Source: Primorskyibacter sedentarius | Lineage (GTDB): Bacteria > Pseudomonadota > Alphaproteobacteria > Rhodobacterales > Rhodobacteraceae | Assembly (NCBI RefSeq): GCF_004342065.1 | Contig: NZ_SLZU01000001.1 | Location: forward strand, 248,001 to 312,000 | Direction of reading: 5' to 3' | DNA length: 64,000 nt | In this document: positions 19,284-27,680 of the stretch, piece by piece | How the letters are laid out: every line of letters begins with the position of its first letter | Numbering within the stretch: position 1 is the first letter of the stretch | The notes under the pieces: generated by a model | What the model saw: only the letters and a program-made list of their open reading frames with translations | Databases searched by the model: none | Told to the model about the DNA's origin: nothing | Translations under genes and position numbers: made by a program

Positions 19284-20375
19284 TTAACCGACGTGGAACA
19301 AGGTGTTGAACAGTTTCGGGTCCAGGCTTTTGCCCACAAACGTATCGCCCTCGGTCAGAATCGACACGGCATCATGGCTGTGCAGGCTTTCCTGATGGCT
19401 TGCAACGATCCGGAAATCCCCAACCCGCGGGTCCGCGATCAGGCGTTCCGCGAACAGCCGCGCGGCATCTTCGACAAAGATCGGGTTTGCGGCGTTGAGT
19501 TCTGCAAAAGCCTGCTCGTCTTCGCGCTTTACCATCACTTGTGTCTCTGTCGGCACAGCGCGGCGGCACATGTCGATCAGATCCTCGAACCACAGGCATT
19601 TGCCTTCATTCACGACGACAGACAGGCGCGCGACCGATCTCTGGGAATGCGGGGTGGCGAGCTGGCCGCGCGTGCGCCGCGCATGCTCGCTCAGTTCCAG
19701 AGAGCAAGGGCAAGTCGAGGAATAGAGGTAGTCGAGATGCACGACTTTCAGCCGCACGCCATCGCGTTCGATCAGTTCCAGCGCGATGTCGTAATATTGA
19801 TAGCCTGACAGGCCAGACCGCAGGCTGTCCACCTTCATCGGAAAGCTGAACCGCATCTGTATCCTTGCGTCGATGCTCTCAAGGTCGTTCTTGTAGTCGT
19901 CCAGCGCCGCCTCGATCACCTCGAAACTAAAGGTCTTTTCGGCATGGCCGTAGAAGGACCGCATGATGCGGCTCATGTTGATGCCCTTCTTGTCCGCCTC
20001 AAGGCTGACAGTGCCGGTCACGCTGGTTTCAAGCGTCAGGTCGCCATTGTCGCGCGTGTGGTAGCGCAGGGGGAGCCTGAAGTTGGAAATCCCCACATGC
20101 TGGATCGCCCGCCGCGCCCCTCGGATCAGAGCTGCGGGGCCATTCTGCAAATCCGGAAGAGTGGTCTTGTATGCTGCGTCGGCGTCGAAATCAGCGGGGT
20201 AGACATTCGACAGGGCCGGATAGTCGCCATCCGCAAGAAAGCGCGCTGCGTCAGGGTCGAGACTGTTCAGCTCTTCCTCTGACGCGGTGGCGGCCCACCG
20301 CCGCAAAGTCGCAAGAGCGGTCTCCGCTTCCTTGCGCGCCAGATCATTTGCAGCGTCGGCCAAATGCAGGTTCAT
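19284..20375 (-). CDS. folE2: GTP cyclohydrolase I type IB, FolE2
   Basis: Converts GTP to 7,8-dihydroneopterin triphosphate, the first step of folate and queuosine-type pathways, using the metal-promiscuous FolE2 fold. 363 residues. The active-site cysteine motif YSSTCPCSLELSEH, followed by PHSQRSVARLSV and the C-terminal HQESLHSHDAVS, is diagnostic for COG1469. FolE2 is often Zur-controlled where zinc is limiting, but there is no zinc gene next to it. No strong operator was seen in the 150 bases to metZ. Confidence 0.95.
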   Translation of the reverse strand: MNLHLADAANDLARKEAETALATLRRWAATASEEELNSLDPDAARFLADGDYPALSNVYPADFDADAAYKTTLPDLQNGPAALIRGARRAIQHVGISNFRLPLRYHTRDNGDLTLETSVTGTVSLEADKKGINMSRIMRSFYGHAEKTFSFEVIEAALDDYKNDLESIDARIQMRFSFPMKVDSLRSGLSGYQYYDIALELIERDGVRLKVVHLDYLYSSTCPCSLELSEHARRTRGQLATPHSQRSVARLSVVVNEGKCLWFEDLIDMCRRAVPTETQVMVKREDEQAFAELNAANPIFVEDAARLFAERLIADPRVGDFRIVASHQESLHSHDAVSILTEGDTFVGKSLDPKLFNTLFHVG

Positions 20376-20523
20376 GTCACAGCCTTTCGGAACGTCGCTA
20401 GCATACTTAGTGGTTTTGCGACGAAATTACCAATTCCGATAGTAGTACGCCCGGCGGGGCAATCCGGATCAGGTGCGGTCGGGCGGCGGCGGGGTGGCTT
20501 GTCTGACCTCGCCGCTGCCGGGC

Positions 20524-21705
20524 TTACACAGCGTCGAGCGCTTCGAGCAGGTCGTCAATCAGGTCCTGTGGATCCTCAATGCCCACTGACAGGCGCACCA
20601 GACCAGGGCTGATGCCCAGTTCGGCGCGCTGCTCGTCGCTCAGGCGTTGATGCGTCGTGGTCGCGGGATGCGTGACGATGGATTTTGCATCCCCAAGATT
20701 GTTCGAGATCACGATGATCTCCAACGCGTTGAGCAGGCGGAAGCTTTCCTCCTGCCCACCTTTCAGCACAATGGCGAGCATGGTCCCGCCCGCCCTCATC
20801 TGGTCCTGCACCAGATCGTATTGCGGGTGCGACGGGTGCCCGGGATAGATCACACGATCCAGTTTAGGATGGGACATCAGCGCGTCGGCGATTGCGGCGG
20901 CCCCTTGCGTTTGCGCACGCACGCGCAGATCGATGGTCTCCAACCCTTTCAGCATCACCCAGGCCGTGAAAGGCGACATCGAGCCGCCCGTATGTTTCAT
21001 GTAGGGTTCCACGGTACTGCGGATGAAGTCGCGGCTGCCAAGGATCACGCCTCCCAGGGCACGGCCCTGCCCGTCGATATGTTTGGTGGCCGAATAGATC
21101 ACCACATCCGCGCCAAGTTCCAGTGCCCGCGAATAGACGGGCGTGGCAAAGACGTTGTCCACGACAACCAGCGCGCCGACCGCATGGGCAAGCTCTGCCA
21201 CGGCGGCGATGTCGATGACTTCCAGCGTCGGGTTGGACATGGATTCGAAGAATACCGCCTTGGTATCGGGGCGGATCGCCGCGCGCCACTGGTCAAGGTC
21301 AGTGCCGTCGACCAATGTGACCTCTACCCCGAACCGGGTGAGGATCTCGTCGACGATATAAAGACAGGAGCCAAACAGCGCCCGGGCCGAAACGAGGTGA
21401 TCCCCTGCCTTCAGCATCGAGGTCAGCGCCCCATTGACGGCCGCCATGCCGCTGGCCGTGGCAAAGGCGTCCTCTGCCCCTTCCAGCAGGGCGATACGTT
21501 CTTCGAACATGCGAACGGTAGGATTGCCGTAGCGGGCGTAAATGAATTCGTCGTCGCCGGCCTGTATAAACCGGGCTTCGGCATCCTCTGCCGAATCGTA
21601 GACGAAGCCCTGGGTAAGGAAGATCGCTTCGCTGACTTCGTTATACTGGCTGCGACGGGTCCCGCCATGCACGAGATTGGTGCGGGTCTTGCGTGTCTTT
21701 GTCAT
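20524..21705 (-). CDS. metZ: O-succinylhomoserine sulfhydrylase MetZ
   Basis: PLP enzyme of the Cys/Met metabolism family that makes homocysteine from O-succinylhomoserine and sulfide. 393 residues. TASGMAAVN, VVVDNVFATPV and the lysine motif SATKHIDGQGRALGG (Schiff-base lysine) are visible, plus TLAI-like VKGG and SVGIEDPQDLIDDL at the C-terminus. Alphaproteobacterial metZ is the usual gene under a SAM-II riboswitch, which is present here at 21789-21840. It is a monocistronic unit ending about 150 bases before folE2. Confidence 0.94.
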   Translation of the reverse strand: MTKTRKTRTNLVHGGTRRSQYNEVSEAIFLTQGFVYDSAEDAEARFIQAGDDEFIYARYGNPTVRMFEERIALLEGAEDAFATASGMAAVNGALTSMLKAGDHLVSARALFGSCLYIVDEILTRFGVEVTLVDGTDLDQWRAAIRPDTKAVFFESMSNPTLEVIDIAAVAELAHAVGALVVVDNVFATPVYSRALELGADVVIYSATKHIDGQGRALGGVILGSRDFIRSTVEPYMKHTGGSMSPFTAWVMLKGLETIDLRVRAQTQGAAAIADALMSHPKLDRVIYPGHPSHPQYDLVQDQMRAGGTMLAIVLKGGQEESFRLLNALEIIVISNNLGDAKSIVTHPATTTHQRLSDEQRAELGISPGLVRLSVGIEDPQDLIDDLLEALDAV

Positions 21706-21741
21706 TGTCCTGTCCTTTGGGGCGCTCCTGCGCCGCCCATG

Positions 21742-21775
21742 AAAAAACCCCAGACGCGGTCAAGCGAAAGGGGGC
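21742..21775 (-). terminator. Rho-independent terminator between the SAM-II aptamer and metZ
   Basis: On the minus strand GCCCCCTTTCGCTTGACC is followed by GCGTCTGGGG and TTTTTT: an outer CCCC/GGGG stem and an inner CGC/GCG stem, with a six-U tail. It lies 14 bases downstream of the riboswitch core and about 35 bases before metZ. This suggests that SAM binding might act through termination, whereas SAM-II elements are commonly thought to act on translation. Confidence 0.7.
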
Positions 21776-21788
21776 TCCTTCATCCTGA

Positions 21789-21840
21789 CCTTTTAGCGGT
21801 TTGTTTAACGTGGCCCGCAATCCGGTAACAAATCGCCACG
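21789..21840 (-). ncRNA. SAM-II riboswitch upstream of metZ
   Basis: The minus strand shows the SAM-II pseudoknot layout. A first stem CGTGGC pairs with GCCACG. Its loop contains GATTTGTTACCGGATTGC, and after the stem GTTAAACAAACCGCTAAAAGG pairs back into the loop; ACCGCTAAAA is the conserved 3' part. Element size (about 52 nt), motif order and association with metZ all match the known alphaproteobacterial class. Confidence 0.92.
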
Positions 21841-21962
21841 CAATCGCGTTTAAGTGCCGTTGCGCAACAGGTCAAGACCGTCACGTAGGCTTAACGCAGG
21901 TTTCACGGATGTGTCGTATGTCTGGGTTAACCGCTGCCCACAAGATGTAGTGGAGACCTGAG

Positions 21963-22886
21963 ATGACCCATTTGAGCGTCACTGCAAACGACGACCGCCC
22001 GCTGTTGCACAGCACCGGCACATGCCCGCGACCCCAGCTGGAGCGCGCGTTGAACACCTCTTGCGGGCCCGTGATCATCTCTGTGCACGGCTACAGATAC
22101 GAGCCCGGCCATGCGATCCACTGCCCGCACCGAACACTCCTGTCGCTTGATCCTGCACCGGGAAGCCTGCGCGCGATCAGTTGGCCCCGCCACCTGGGCT
22201 TCGGGCATGGCAAGCCGGAGGAAGGGCTGTCGGTCGGCTTCGGCTGGTATGCACGCAATGGCTTTCGGCAAGGTTACCGGGACGCCGCTGTCGCGGGGCG
22301 CGCGCTGGCCCGCCTGGTTGACAAAATTGCCCGGCTGGACCCTGCAAGGCCCGTGCAGATCTTTGCCCACTCGCTTGGGGCGCGGGTCGCGCTCGCTGCG
22401 TTGCGCCATGTGCAGCGCGGGCGGATCGGACGCATGATCCTGATGGCTGGCGCGGCTTACGCGTCCGAGACCAATTCCCTGCCCCAGACGACGGAAATCA
22501 TCAACGTCACGACCCGCGAAAACGACGTATTTGACCTGTTGTTCGAGATGGCCATACCGGCCCCTGTTCCCGGTGATCGCGCGCTGGGGCACGGGCTGCA
22601 CGGGCCCAATATGCTGAACCTGCAACTGGATCAGCCCGCAACGCTGGAGGCGCTGGCGGCGTTGGGACACCGCGTCGCGCCGCCAAAGAATCGCGTGTGC
22701 CACTGGTCGCCTTACCTGCGTGGCGGCGTCTTTCCGTTATATCGCACCCTGCTCCGCCAGCCAGAGAGGCTGCCATTCTCCTATCTGCACACACATGTGC
22801 CGCAGACCTCCGATCCGCACTGGTCACGACTTTTTCAGCCACCTTCGATACGTCTGCCCTTGCCCTTCCCGCGTCAAACCACATGA
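21963..22886 (+). CDS. alpha/beta hydrolase of unknown substrate
   Basis: 307 residues. Features of an alpha/beta hydrolase are visible: an oxyanion strand IISVHGY near residue 40 and a nucleophile elbow FAHSLGAR (Ser in G/H-x-S-x-G form), with possible acid and His in the C-terminal half (ENDVFD; GHGLHGP). No signal peptide. GGAG lies a few bases upstream of the ATG. The nearest groups are DUF900-like or lipase-like hydrolases. It is followed after 23 bases by a GST-family gene and could be co-transcribed with it. Confidence 0.75.
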   Translation: MTHLSVTANDDRPLLHSTGTCPRPQLERALNTSCGPVIISVHGYRYEPGHAIHCPHRTLLSLDPAPGSLRAISWPRHLGFGHGKPEEGLSVGFGWYARNGFRQGYRDAAVAGRALARLVDKIARLDPARPVQIFAHSLGARVALAALRHVQRGRIGRMILMAGAAYASETNSLPQTTEIINVTTRENDVFDLLFEMAIPAPVPGDRALGHGLHGPNMLNLQLDQPATLEALAALGHRVAPPKNRVCHWSPYLRGGVFPLYRTLLRQPERLPFSYLHTHVPQTSDPHWSRLFQPPSIRLPLPFPRQTT

Positions 22887-22909
22887 TGCCTCCGTAACCG
22901 GAGGACGCC

Positions 22910-23623
22910 ATGACCAAACCGATCGATCTTTACTATTGGCCCACCCCCAACGGATGGAAGATTTCCATCGCGTTGGAGGAGATGGGCCTGCCCTACGAAA
23001 CTCACCTGATCAACATCGGCAAGGGTGAGCAGTTCGCGCCCGAGTTTCTTAAAATTTCGCCGAACAACCGCATGCCCGCCATCATTGATCCGGATGGGCC
23101 GGAAGGCGAGCCGATCTCGATCTTCGAATCCGGGGCCATCCTGCAATATCTTGCACGCAAGACCGGCAAGTTCTGCGGGACGGACGAACGCAGCCGCATC
23201 GCTGTCGACCAGTGGCTGATGTGGCAGATGGGCGGGCTTGGCCCGATGGCAGGTCAGGCGCACCATTTCCTGAAATACGCGCCTTCGATGGAGCCGCCAC
23301 AGGTTCTGCCCTACGCGCAGGACCGGTATCGCAACGAAGTCGGGCGGCTTCACCGCGTGCTCGACAAGCAATTGTCTGAAAACAGGTTCGTGGCCGGTGA
23401 GGACTACACCATCGCGGACATGGCGATCTGGCCCTGGGCCTGCCTGTGGGAAGGCCAGCAGCAGACGTTGGACGACAAGCCCAACATGGCGCGCTGGCTG
23501 GACGAGGTGGGGAACCGGCCCGCAGTGCAGCGCGGCAAGGAACTGCATGCGGATATGCGCAAACCCAAGCAAGGCTTTGATCAGGATCGCGAAGCCCAGA
23601 AGATCCTCTTCGGACAAAAGTAG
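22910..23623 (+). CDS. glutathione S-transferase family protein (YfcG/nu-class-like)
   Basis: 237 residues with an N-terminal thioredoxin-like GST domain (LYYWPTPNGWKISIALEEMG; NNRMPAIID; FESGAILQYLA) and an all-alpha C-terminal domain (DYTIADMAIWPW). The segment TPNG in place of a catalytic Tyr/Ser/Cys, followed by NIGKGEQFAPEFLKISPNN, is like the E. coli YfcG/YghU group, which are glutathione-dependent disulfide-bond reductases. GGAGGAC before the ATG is a good ribosome-binding site. Confidence 0.9.
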   Translation: MTKPIDLYYWPTPNGWKISIALEEMGLPYETHLINIGKGEQFAPEFLKISPNNRMPAIIDPDGPEGEPISIFESGAILQYLARKTGKFCGTDERSRIAVDQWLMWQMGGLGPMAGQAHHFLKYAPSMEPPQVLPYAQDRYRNEVGRLHRVLDKQLSENRFVAGEDYTIADMAIWPWACLWEGQQQTLDDKPNMARWLDEVGNRPAVQRGKELHADMRKPKQGFDQDREAQKILFGQK

Positions 23624-23707
23624 TGGCACTTGCAGGCGGAGTTTATCCCCCTGCGATGCTGTCAGCACATGGCAGGGCAATACCCCATCAGGGGTCTTGC
23701 CCGCAAC

Positions 23708-24589
23708 TCAGGGCATCATCAGGCGGACGCCGGGGATGTCTGCGATTCTGAGCGTGTCCGCGTCGTAGATCTCGGTCAGCTCGTCAACGAGGGCGTCGGT
23801 CCAGCCGGGCAGATCAAGCTCTTCTTCCATGGCGTCGTCGACACCAAATTCCTCGAGAAAAGCAACCATCACCAGCCGCTTTTCTGCCTCGCTGATCCCG
23901 GGATGGTCGGCGAGGTAGTTGCGGAACCGTTTCATGCCCTTCTGGCTCATGATCTCGGACAACAGGGTAAAGCCGCCCGTGATCTTTTCGTTGGGCACCA
24001 GCCCGGCCATCGCGCGGATGATCTCTGCCCATAGCAAGGGGCTGTCCTCGTTGCACCAGACGGTGATCGGCATTCCGGGCACGGCCTTGCGGATGCGCGT
24101 GATCAGATCGGACCAGCGCAGCAATCGCGGGTCCACGCCACCCGTCAGCTCTTCGACCGACTCGTAGGGCGTGGCCCTGTAAAGCGCCGGAAGCAAGCTT
24201 GCCGGGTTGCGGATCGCAAGGAACAGCTCCACCTCGTCGCCCTCGAACAGCCGCGCCGCGGCCCGCAATCGCCGCTCTGCCCTGCGGTAGAATTGCCCCC
24301 CCGACACGGCCAGCTTGGGGATGCAGAACAGGTTCTCATGGCTCAGAAGCACCCGTTCGACGCCATCGGGCTTTTCCTCGATCAGGAAATCATACATCAC
24401 GTCGCGGGCATCTTCGGAAGGGTCCGCGTCTTCCAACCGGGACAGCACCGATGGCAACAACTGTCGGTAACGGCCCGGCGGGGGTACCACGACACCGCGC
24501 GGCAGAAACAGTCCCGCATTGCTGAGCAGGCATTTGACCAGCCTGCCCTCATCGGTGCAATGGGCACCGGGATGGAGGATTATCCGCAT
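23708..24589 (-). CDS. sulfotransferase-like conserved protein
   Basis: About 293 residues when started at MRIILHPGAHCTDEG (24589); the frame is open 39 codons upstream, but that part overlaps the leader of the divergent permease gene. The opening LHPGAHCTDEGRLVKCL and the later segments LLSHENLF and LFLAIRNPASLLPALYRA resemble the PAPS-binding and RdP regions of sulfotransferase-fold proteins, though the P-loop is degenerate. Such proteins recur in Rhodobacterales. Whether it is catalytically active is open. Confidence 0.55.
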   Translation of the reverse strand: MRIILHPGAHCTDEGRLVKCLLSNAGLFLPRGVVVPPPGRYRQLLPSVLSRLEDADPSEDARDVMYDFLIEEKPDGVERVLLSHENLFCIPKLAVSGGQFYRRAERRLRAAARLFEGDEVELFLAIRNPASLLPALYRATPYESVEELTGGVDPRLLRWSDLITRIRKAVPGMPITVWCNEDSPLLWAEIIRAMAGLVPNEKITGGFTLLSEIMSQKGMKRFRNYLADHPGISEAEKRLVMVAFLEEFGVDDAMEEELDLPGWTDALVDELTEIYDADTLRIADIPGVRLMMP

Positions 24590-24675
24590 TTTGCCTGTCG
24601 GTCTTTCGATTGCCTGCGCGACGCAGTATAAGCGGTTTGCCGGACGTTGAAACCGCTTATCGAGACCCCTTTCCG

Positions 24676-26343
24676 ATGACCCTTGCAGACCCAGCAACCC
24701 GTCCACAAGGCGCGCATGCGTTGCGCCGAAAGCACTTCAACCCGTGGTCGCTGGGCGCGATCGTGATCGCAGGAGTGGTCCTCGCGCCGATCGTGGCCGT
24801 GCTTTGGATCGCGGCCTTCCCGACTGACAATATCTGGCCGCACCTCCTGTCGACGACCCTGCCGCGCTACATGTCGAATACCCTTGTTCTGATGCTTTGC
24901 GTCGGGCTCCTTACAGCGATGGTTGGAACCGGGGCTGCTTGGTTGGTGTCGCGCTACGATTTCGTGGGTCGGCGCTGGATGGAATGGCTGCTGCTTCTGC
25001 CCCTGGCCATCCCGGCCTATATCGGCGCCTATGCGCTTGTCGATTTCTTGGAATATGCAGGACCGGTTCAGACCACGCTGCGCGAGCTCATGGGCTGGCA
25101 AACCTCCCGCGACTACTGGTTTCCGGAAATCCGCAGCATGGGGGCGGCTGTGATCGTGCTGGCCGCCGCGCTTTACCCTTATGTGTATCTTCTTGCCCGC
25201 GCCGCGTTCCGCGAGCAGTCCGGCAGTGCAGAAGAGGTCGCCCAGTCGCTTGGCGCGGGCGCCTTGCAACGATTCTGGCGCGTGGGCCTGCCGATGGCGC
25301 GCCCGGCGATTGCCGCAGGCGTGGCCATCGTGATGATGGAAACCGTCAACGATTTCGGAACGGTCGACTATTTTGCCGTGCAAACGCTGACCACTGGCAT
25401 CTTCAGCGTCTGGCTTGAAAGCAACAACGCCGGAGGCGCGGCTCAGATCGCAAGCGTGGTTCTGGCGCTGGTGATCATCCTGGTCACGCTGGAAAAGAGC
25501 TCGCGCCGCAAGCTGCGCTTTTTCAACCTTTCGACAAGGTTTCGCCCGGTGGCTCGTGTCCGCCTTGGCGGTACCGCCGGCTTGCTGGCGCTGGCCAGTT
25601 GCCTCGTTCCGTTTCTGATGGGGTTCATCCTGCCCACAGGCGTCATCATGTCCCACGCGCTGGCCAATCTGGAAGAGTGGAACAACCCGGCCCTGATCCG
25701 CGCCACGCTGAACACGCTGACTGTCGGGGGAATCGCGGCCGTTGTGACAGTGCTTGCCGGGCTGTTTCTGGTCTACAGCGTCCGCCTGTCAGGCCGCACC
25801 CTGCCAAGGCTGCTGCTCCCTGTGACCACGATCGGATATGCCGCCCCCGGTGCCGTCCTTGGCGTGGGCATCCTGATTCCGCTGGCGATGGCGGATCATG
25901 CGATTGCTGATACGGTCGAAGCCGTTACCGGGCGCAACATCGGTCTGATCCTCACCGGATCATCCTTTGCGTTGATTCTGGCCTATTGCGTCCGCTTCTT
26001 CGCCATCGCCCAAGGGGCCGCCGATGCCGCGATGGGAAGAGTGTCACCGAATCTCGCACTTGCCGCGCGATCCTTGGGCCGCAACAACGCGCAAGTGCTG
26101 GGCGCGGTCTATGCGCCACTGATCCGCGCCTCAGTCGCCTCGGCGCTGCTGTTGGTCTTTGTGGATTGCGTCAAGGAATTGCCCGCGACCTTGCTGCTGC
26201 GCCCCTTCAATTACGACACGCTGGCCACACGCGTTCATGAGCAGGCGAGCCTTGAAAACCTTGGCGATGCCAGCCCTGCTGCCCTGCTCGTGATCTTCGT
26301 CGGCCTGTGTGCGGTCGGCCTTCTCGCACGCGCGAACCGCTAA
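24676..26343 (+). CDS. fbpB: iron(III) ABC transporter permease (FbpB-type, fused two-domain)
   Basis: Inner-membrane permease of a ferric-iron ABC importer. About 555 residues, made of two homologous halves with about six membrane segments each, typical for FbpB/SfuB. Each half has an EAA-type loop: AEEVAQSLGAGALQRFWRV in the first and ALAARSLGRNNAQVL in the second, followed by PLIRASVASALLLVFVDCVKELPATLLLRP. The preferred start is the ATG at 24676 (MTLADPATRP); 22 more upstream codons are open. The binding protein and ATPase genes are not adjacent, so it is an orphan here. tRNA-Thr follows. Confidence 0.88.
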   Translation: MTLADPATRPQGAHALRRKHFNPWSLGAIVIAGVVLAPIVAVLWIAAFPTDNIWPHLLSTTLPRYMSNTLVLMLCVGLLTAMVGTGAAWLVSRYDFVGRRWMEWLLLLPLAIPAYIGAYALVDFLEYAGPVQTTLRELMGWQTSRDYWFPEIRSMGAAVIVLAAALYPYVYLLARAAFREQSGSAEEVAQSLGAGALQRFWRVGLPMARPAIAAGVAIVMMETVNDFGTVDYFAVQTLTTGIFSVWLESNNAGGAAQIASVVLALVIILVTLEKSSRRKLRFFNLSTRFRPVARVRLGGTAGLLALASCLVPFLMGFILPTGVIMSHALANLEEWNNPALIRATLNTLTVGGIAAVVTVLAGLFLVYSVRLSGRTLPRLLLPVTTIGYAAPGAVLGVGILIPLAMADHAIADTVEAVTGRNIGLILTGSSFALILAYCVRFFAIAQGAADAAMGRVSPNLALAARSLGRNNAQVLGAVYAPLIRASVASALLLVFVDCVKELPATLLLRPFNYDTLATRVHEQASLENLGDASPAALLVIFVGLCAVGLLARANR

Positions 26344-26406
26344 GGCGTAAAAATGGCGCAAAATCACTTGCAGACCCGCGCAACCGGCAGTATCTACCCC
26401 GCCAGT

Positions 26407-26482
26407 GCCCCTATAGCTCAGCTGGTAGAGCAACTGATTTGTAATCAGTAGGTCCGCGGTTCGAGTCCGTGTGGGGGCACCA
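26407..26482 (+). tRNA. tRNA-Thr (anticodon TGT)
   Basis: The acceptor stem GCCCCTA/TGGGGGC (one G-U), D-arm AGCTCAGCTGGTAGAGCA, anticodon stem CTGAT with loop TTTGTAA (anticodon TGT), T-arm GCGGTTCGAGTCCGTG and an encoded CCA end are all present. Confidence 0.97.
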
Positions 26483-27041
26483 TAAAACTAACTCAGCTTC
26501 AGAATCGCGTCGGCTTTGTCTCAGGATGGGGCTTGCGTCGTCATGGCTGAGATCGAGTTAGCGCCGCGTTGAATGGCGAATGACTGGGATTATTCTTTCC
26601 GCAGCCGAATCCCGGAGGATTTGCAGCATCCGTACACCTTGCGGAAGTGTCACTTGGTCATTCCGGCGCAGCTTGCGACGTCAGCATCAGTAGCCACGTC
26701 TCGCACCTCCCTGACTGAGGAAAAGCTTGCGTCATCCAAGGGTCAGGGACAGCGATCTGCCGGAGATGCAGGTGTGCGGTTGGCGGTAGATGCCAGCAGG
26801 GCCCTATGGTGCCGACGTCGTTGGCGATATCCGGTATTGAAGGGCTGGAGCTGCAGCGATGTAGCGTTGGATCAATGGACCACGGGCGGCCTGTGGCCTG
26901 CGCTGCGCTGACAGAAGTCAGAAAGCGAACTTTGGGATCGTGTCCGTCGGGTTGGTTCACTCGGGCGCCGGTTTATCTGACCTGCTGAGCGACACGCATC
27001 AGCGCCGTGCGACGGTCTGGCAATAGCCGTGGACGCGCACG
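26483..27041. other. gene-free stretch between tRNA-Thr and the response regulator
   Basis: About 560 bases. Two open frames of about 100-112 codons overlap antiparallel to each other (plus 26573-26911, minus 26658-26960). Neither has motifs or a convincing ribosome-binding site. No integrase, no repeated tRNA end and no inverted repeats were seen. It may be decayed coding DNA. Confidence 0.4.
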
Positions 27042-27680
27042 TTACTCGGTGAATACCTCTGCCTTCAGGGCAAGTTCGACGAGTTGTGCCACCGACCCGA
27101 CATCCATCTTCTCAAGGATACGCGCGCGATGATGGTCCACGGTCCGCGGGCTGATGTCGAGCATCCGCGCGATATCCTTGGAGGAGTTGCTGGCCGGATT
27201 GCTCACGATCAGCCGGGCGATCTCCGCCTCGCGCGAGGTCAGGCTGTCGAACCGGGCCTTTACCGCGTCGGTCTTTTGCGTCGCCGCGCGTCGGGTCTGG
27301 TCATAGGCCAGCGCCGCGTCGATCCGTTCGATCAAGACTGCTTGTTGGAACGGCTTTTCCAGGAAATCCATCGCGCCCATCTTCATGGCCTGAACCGATT
27401 CGGGCACGCCGCCATGACCGGTGATGAAAATGATGGGGATCGCGATATTCCGGTCGACAAGGTGGCGCTGCAACTGCAACCCGTCCATCTCCGGCATGCC
27501 GTAATCGAGGATCAGACAACCCGACGACTCGCCGTCATAGGCATCCAGGAAGGCCTGGGCGGATTCGAAGGCCTTCACCTCGTACCCGCGCAACCCCAGC
27601 GCCCGCGCCAGAGATGACCGGATATTTGCGTCGTCATCGACAAGGAAGACACATCCCGTGCTCGTCGCTAAACCTGTCAT
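27042..27680 (-). CDS. FixJ/DctR-type response regulator
   Basis: 212 residues. The receiver domain has the acidic pair (VDDDAN), the phosphoacceptor aspartate in CLILDYGMPEMDG, the Thr in FITGHGG and the Lys in FLEKPF. The C-terminal LuxR-type helix-turn-helix reads LTSREAEIARLI...SKDIARMLDISPRTVDHHRARILEKM. This is the FixJ subfamily layout. Its start overlaps the kinase stop by four bases, so the two form one operon. It is probably the cognate output of the kinase and may bind the repeats at 30128-30181. Confidence 0.93.
   Translation of the reverse strand: MTGLATSTGCVFLVDDDANIRSSLARALGLRGYEVKAFESAQAFLDAYDGESSGCLILDYGMPEMDGLQLQRHLVDRNIAIPIIFITGHGGVPESVQAMKMGAMDFLEKPFQQAVLIERIDAALAYDQTRRAATQKTDAVKARFDSLTSREAEIARLIVSNPASNSSKDIARMLDISPRTVDHHRARILEKMDVGSVAQLVELALKAEVFTE

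Noticed and set aside
26573-26960. small genes between tRNA-Thr and the response regulator
   Set aside because: Two antiparallel frames overlap, both without motifs or start signals.
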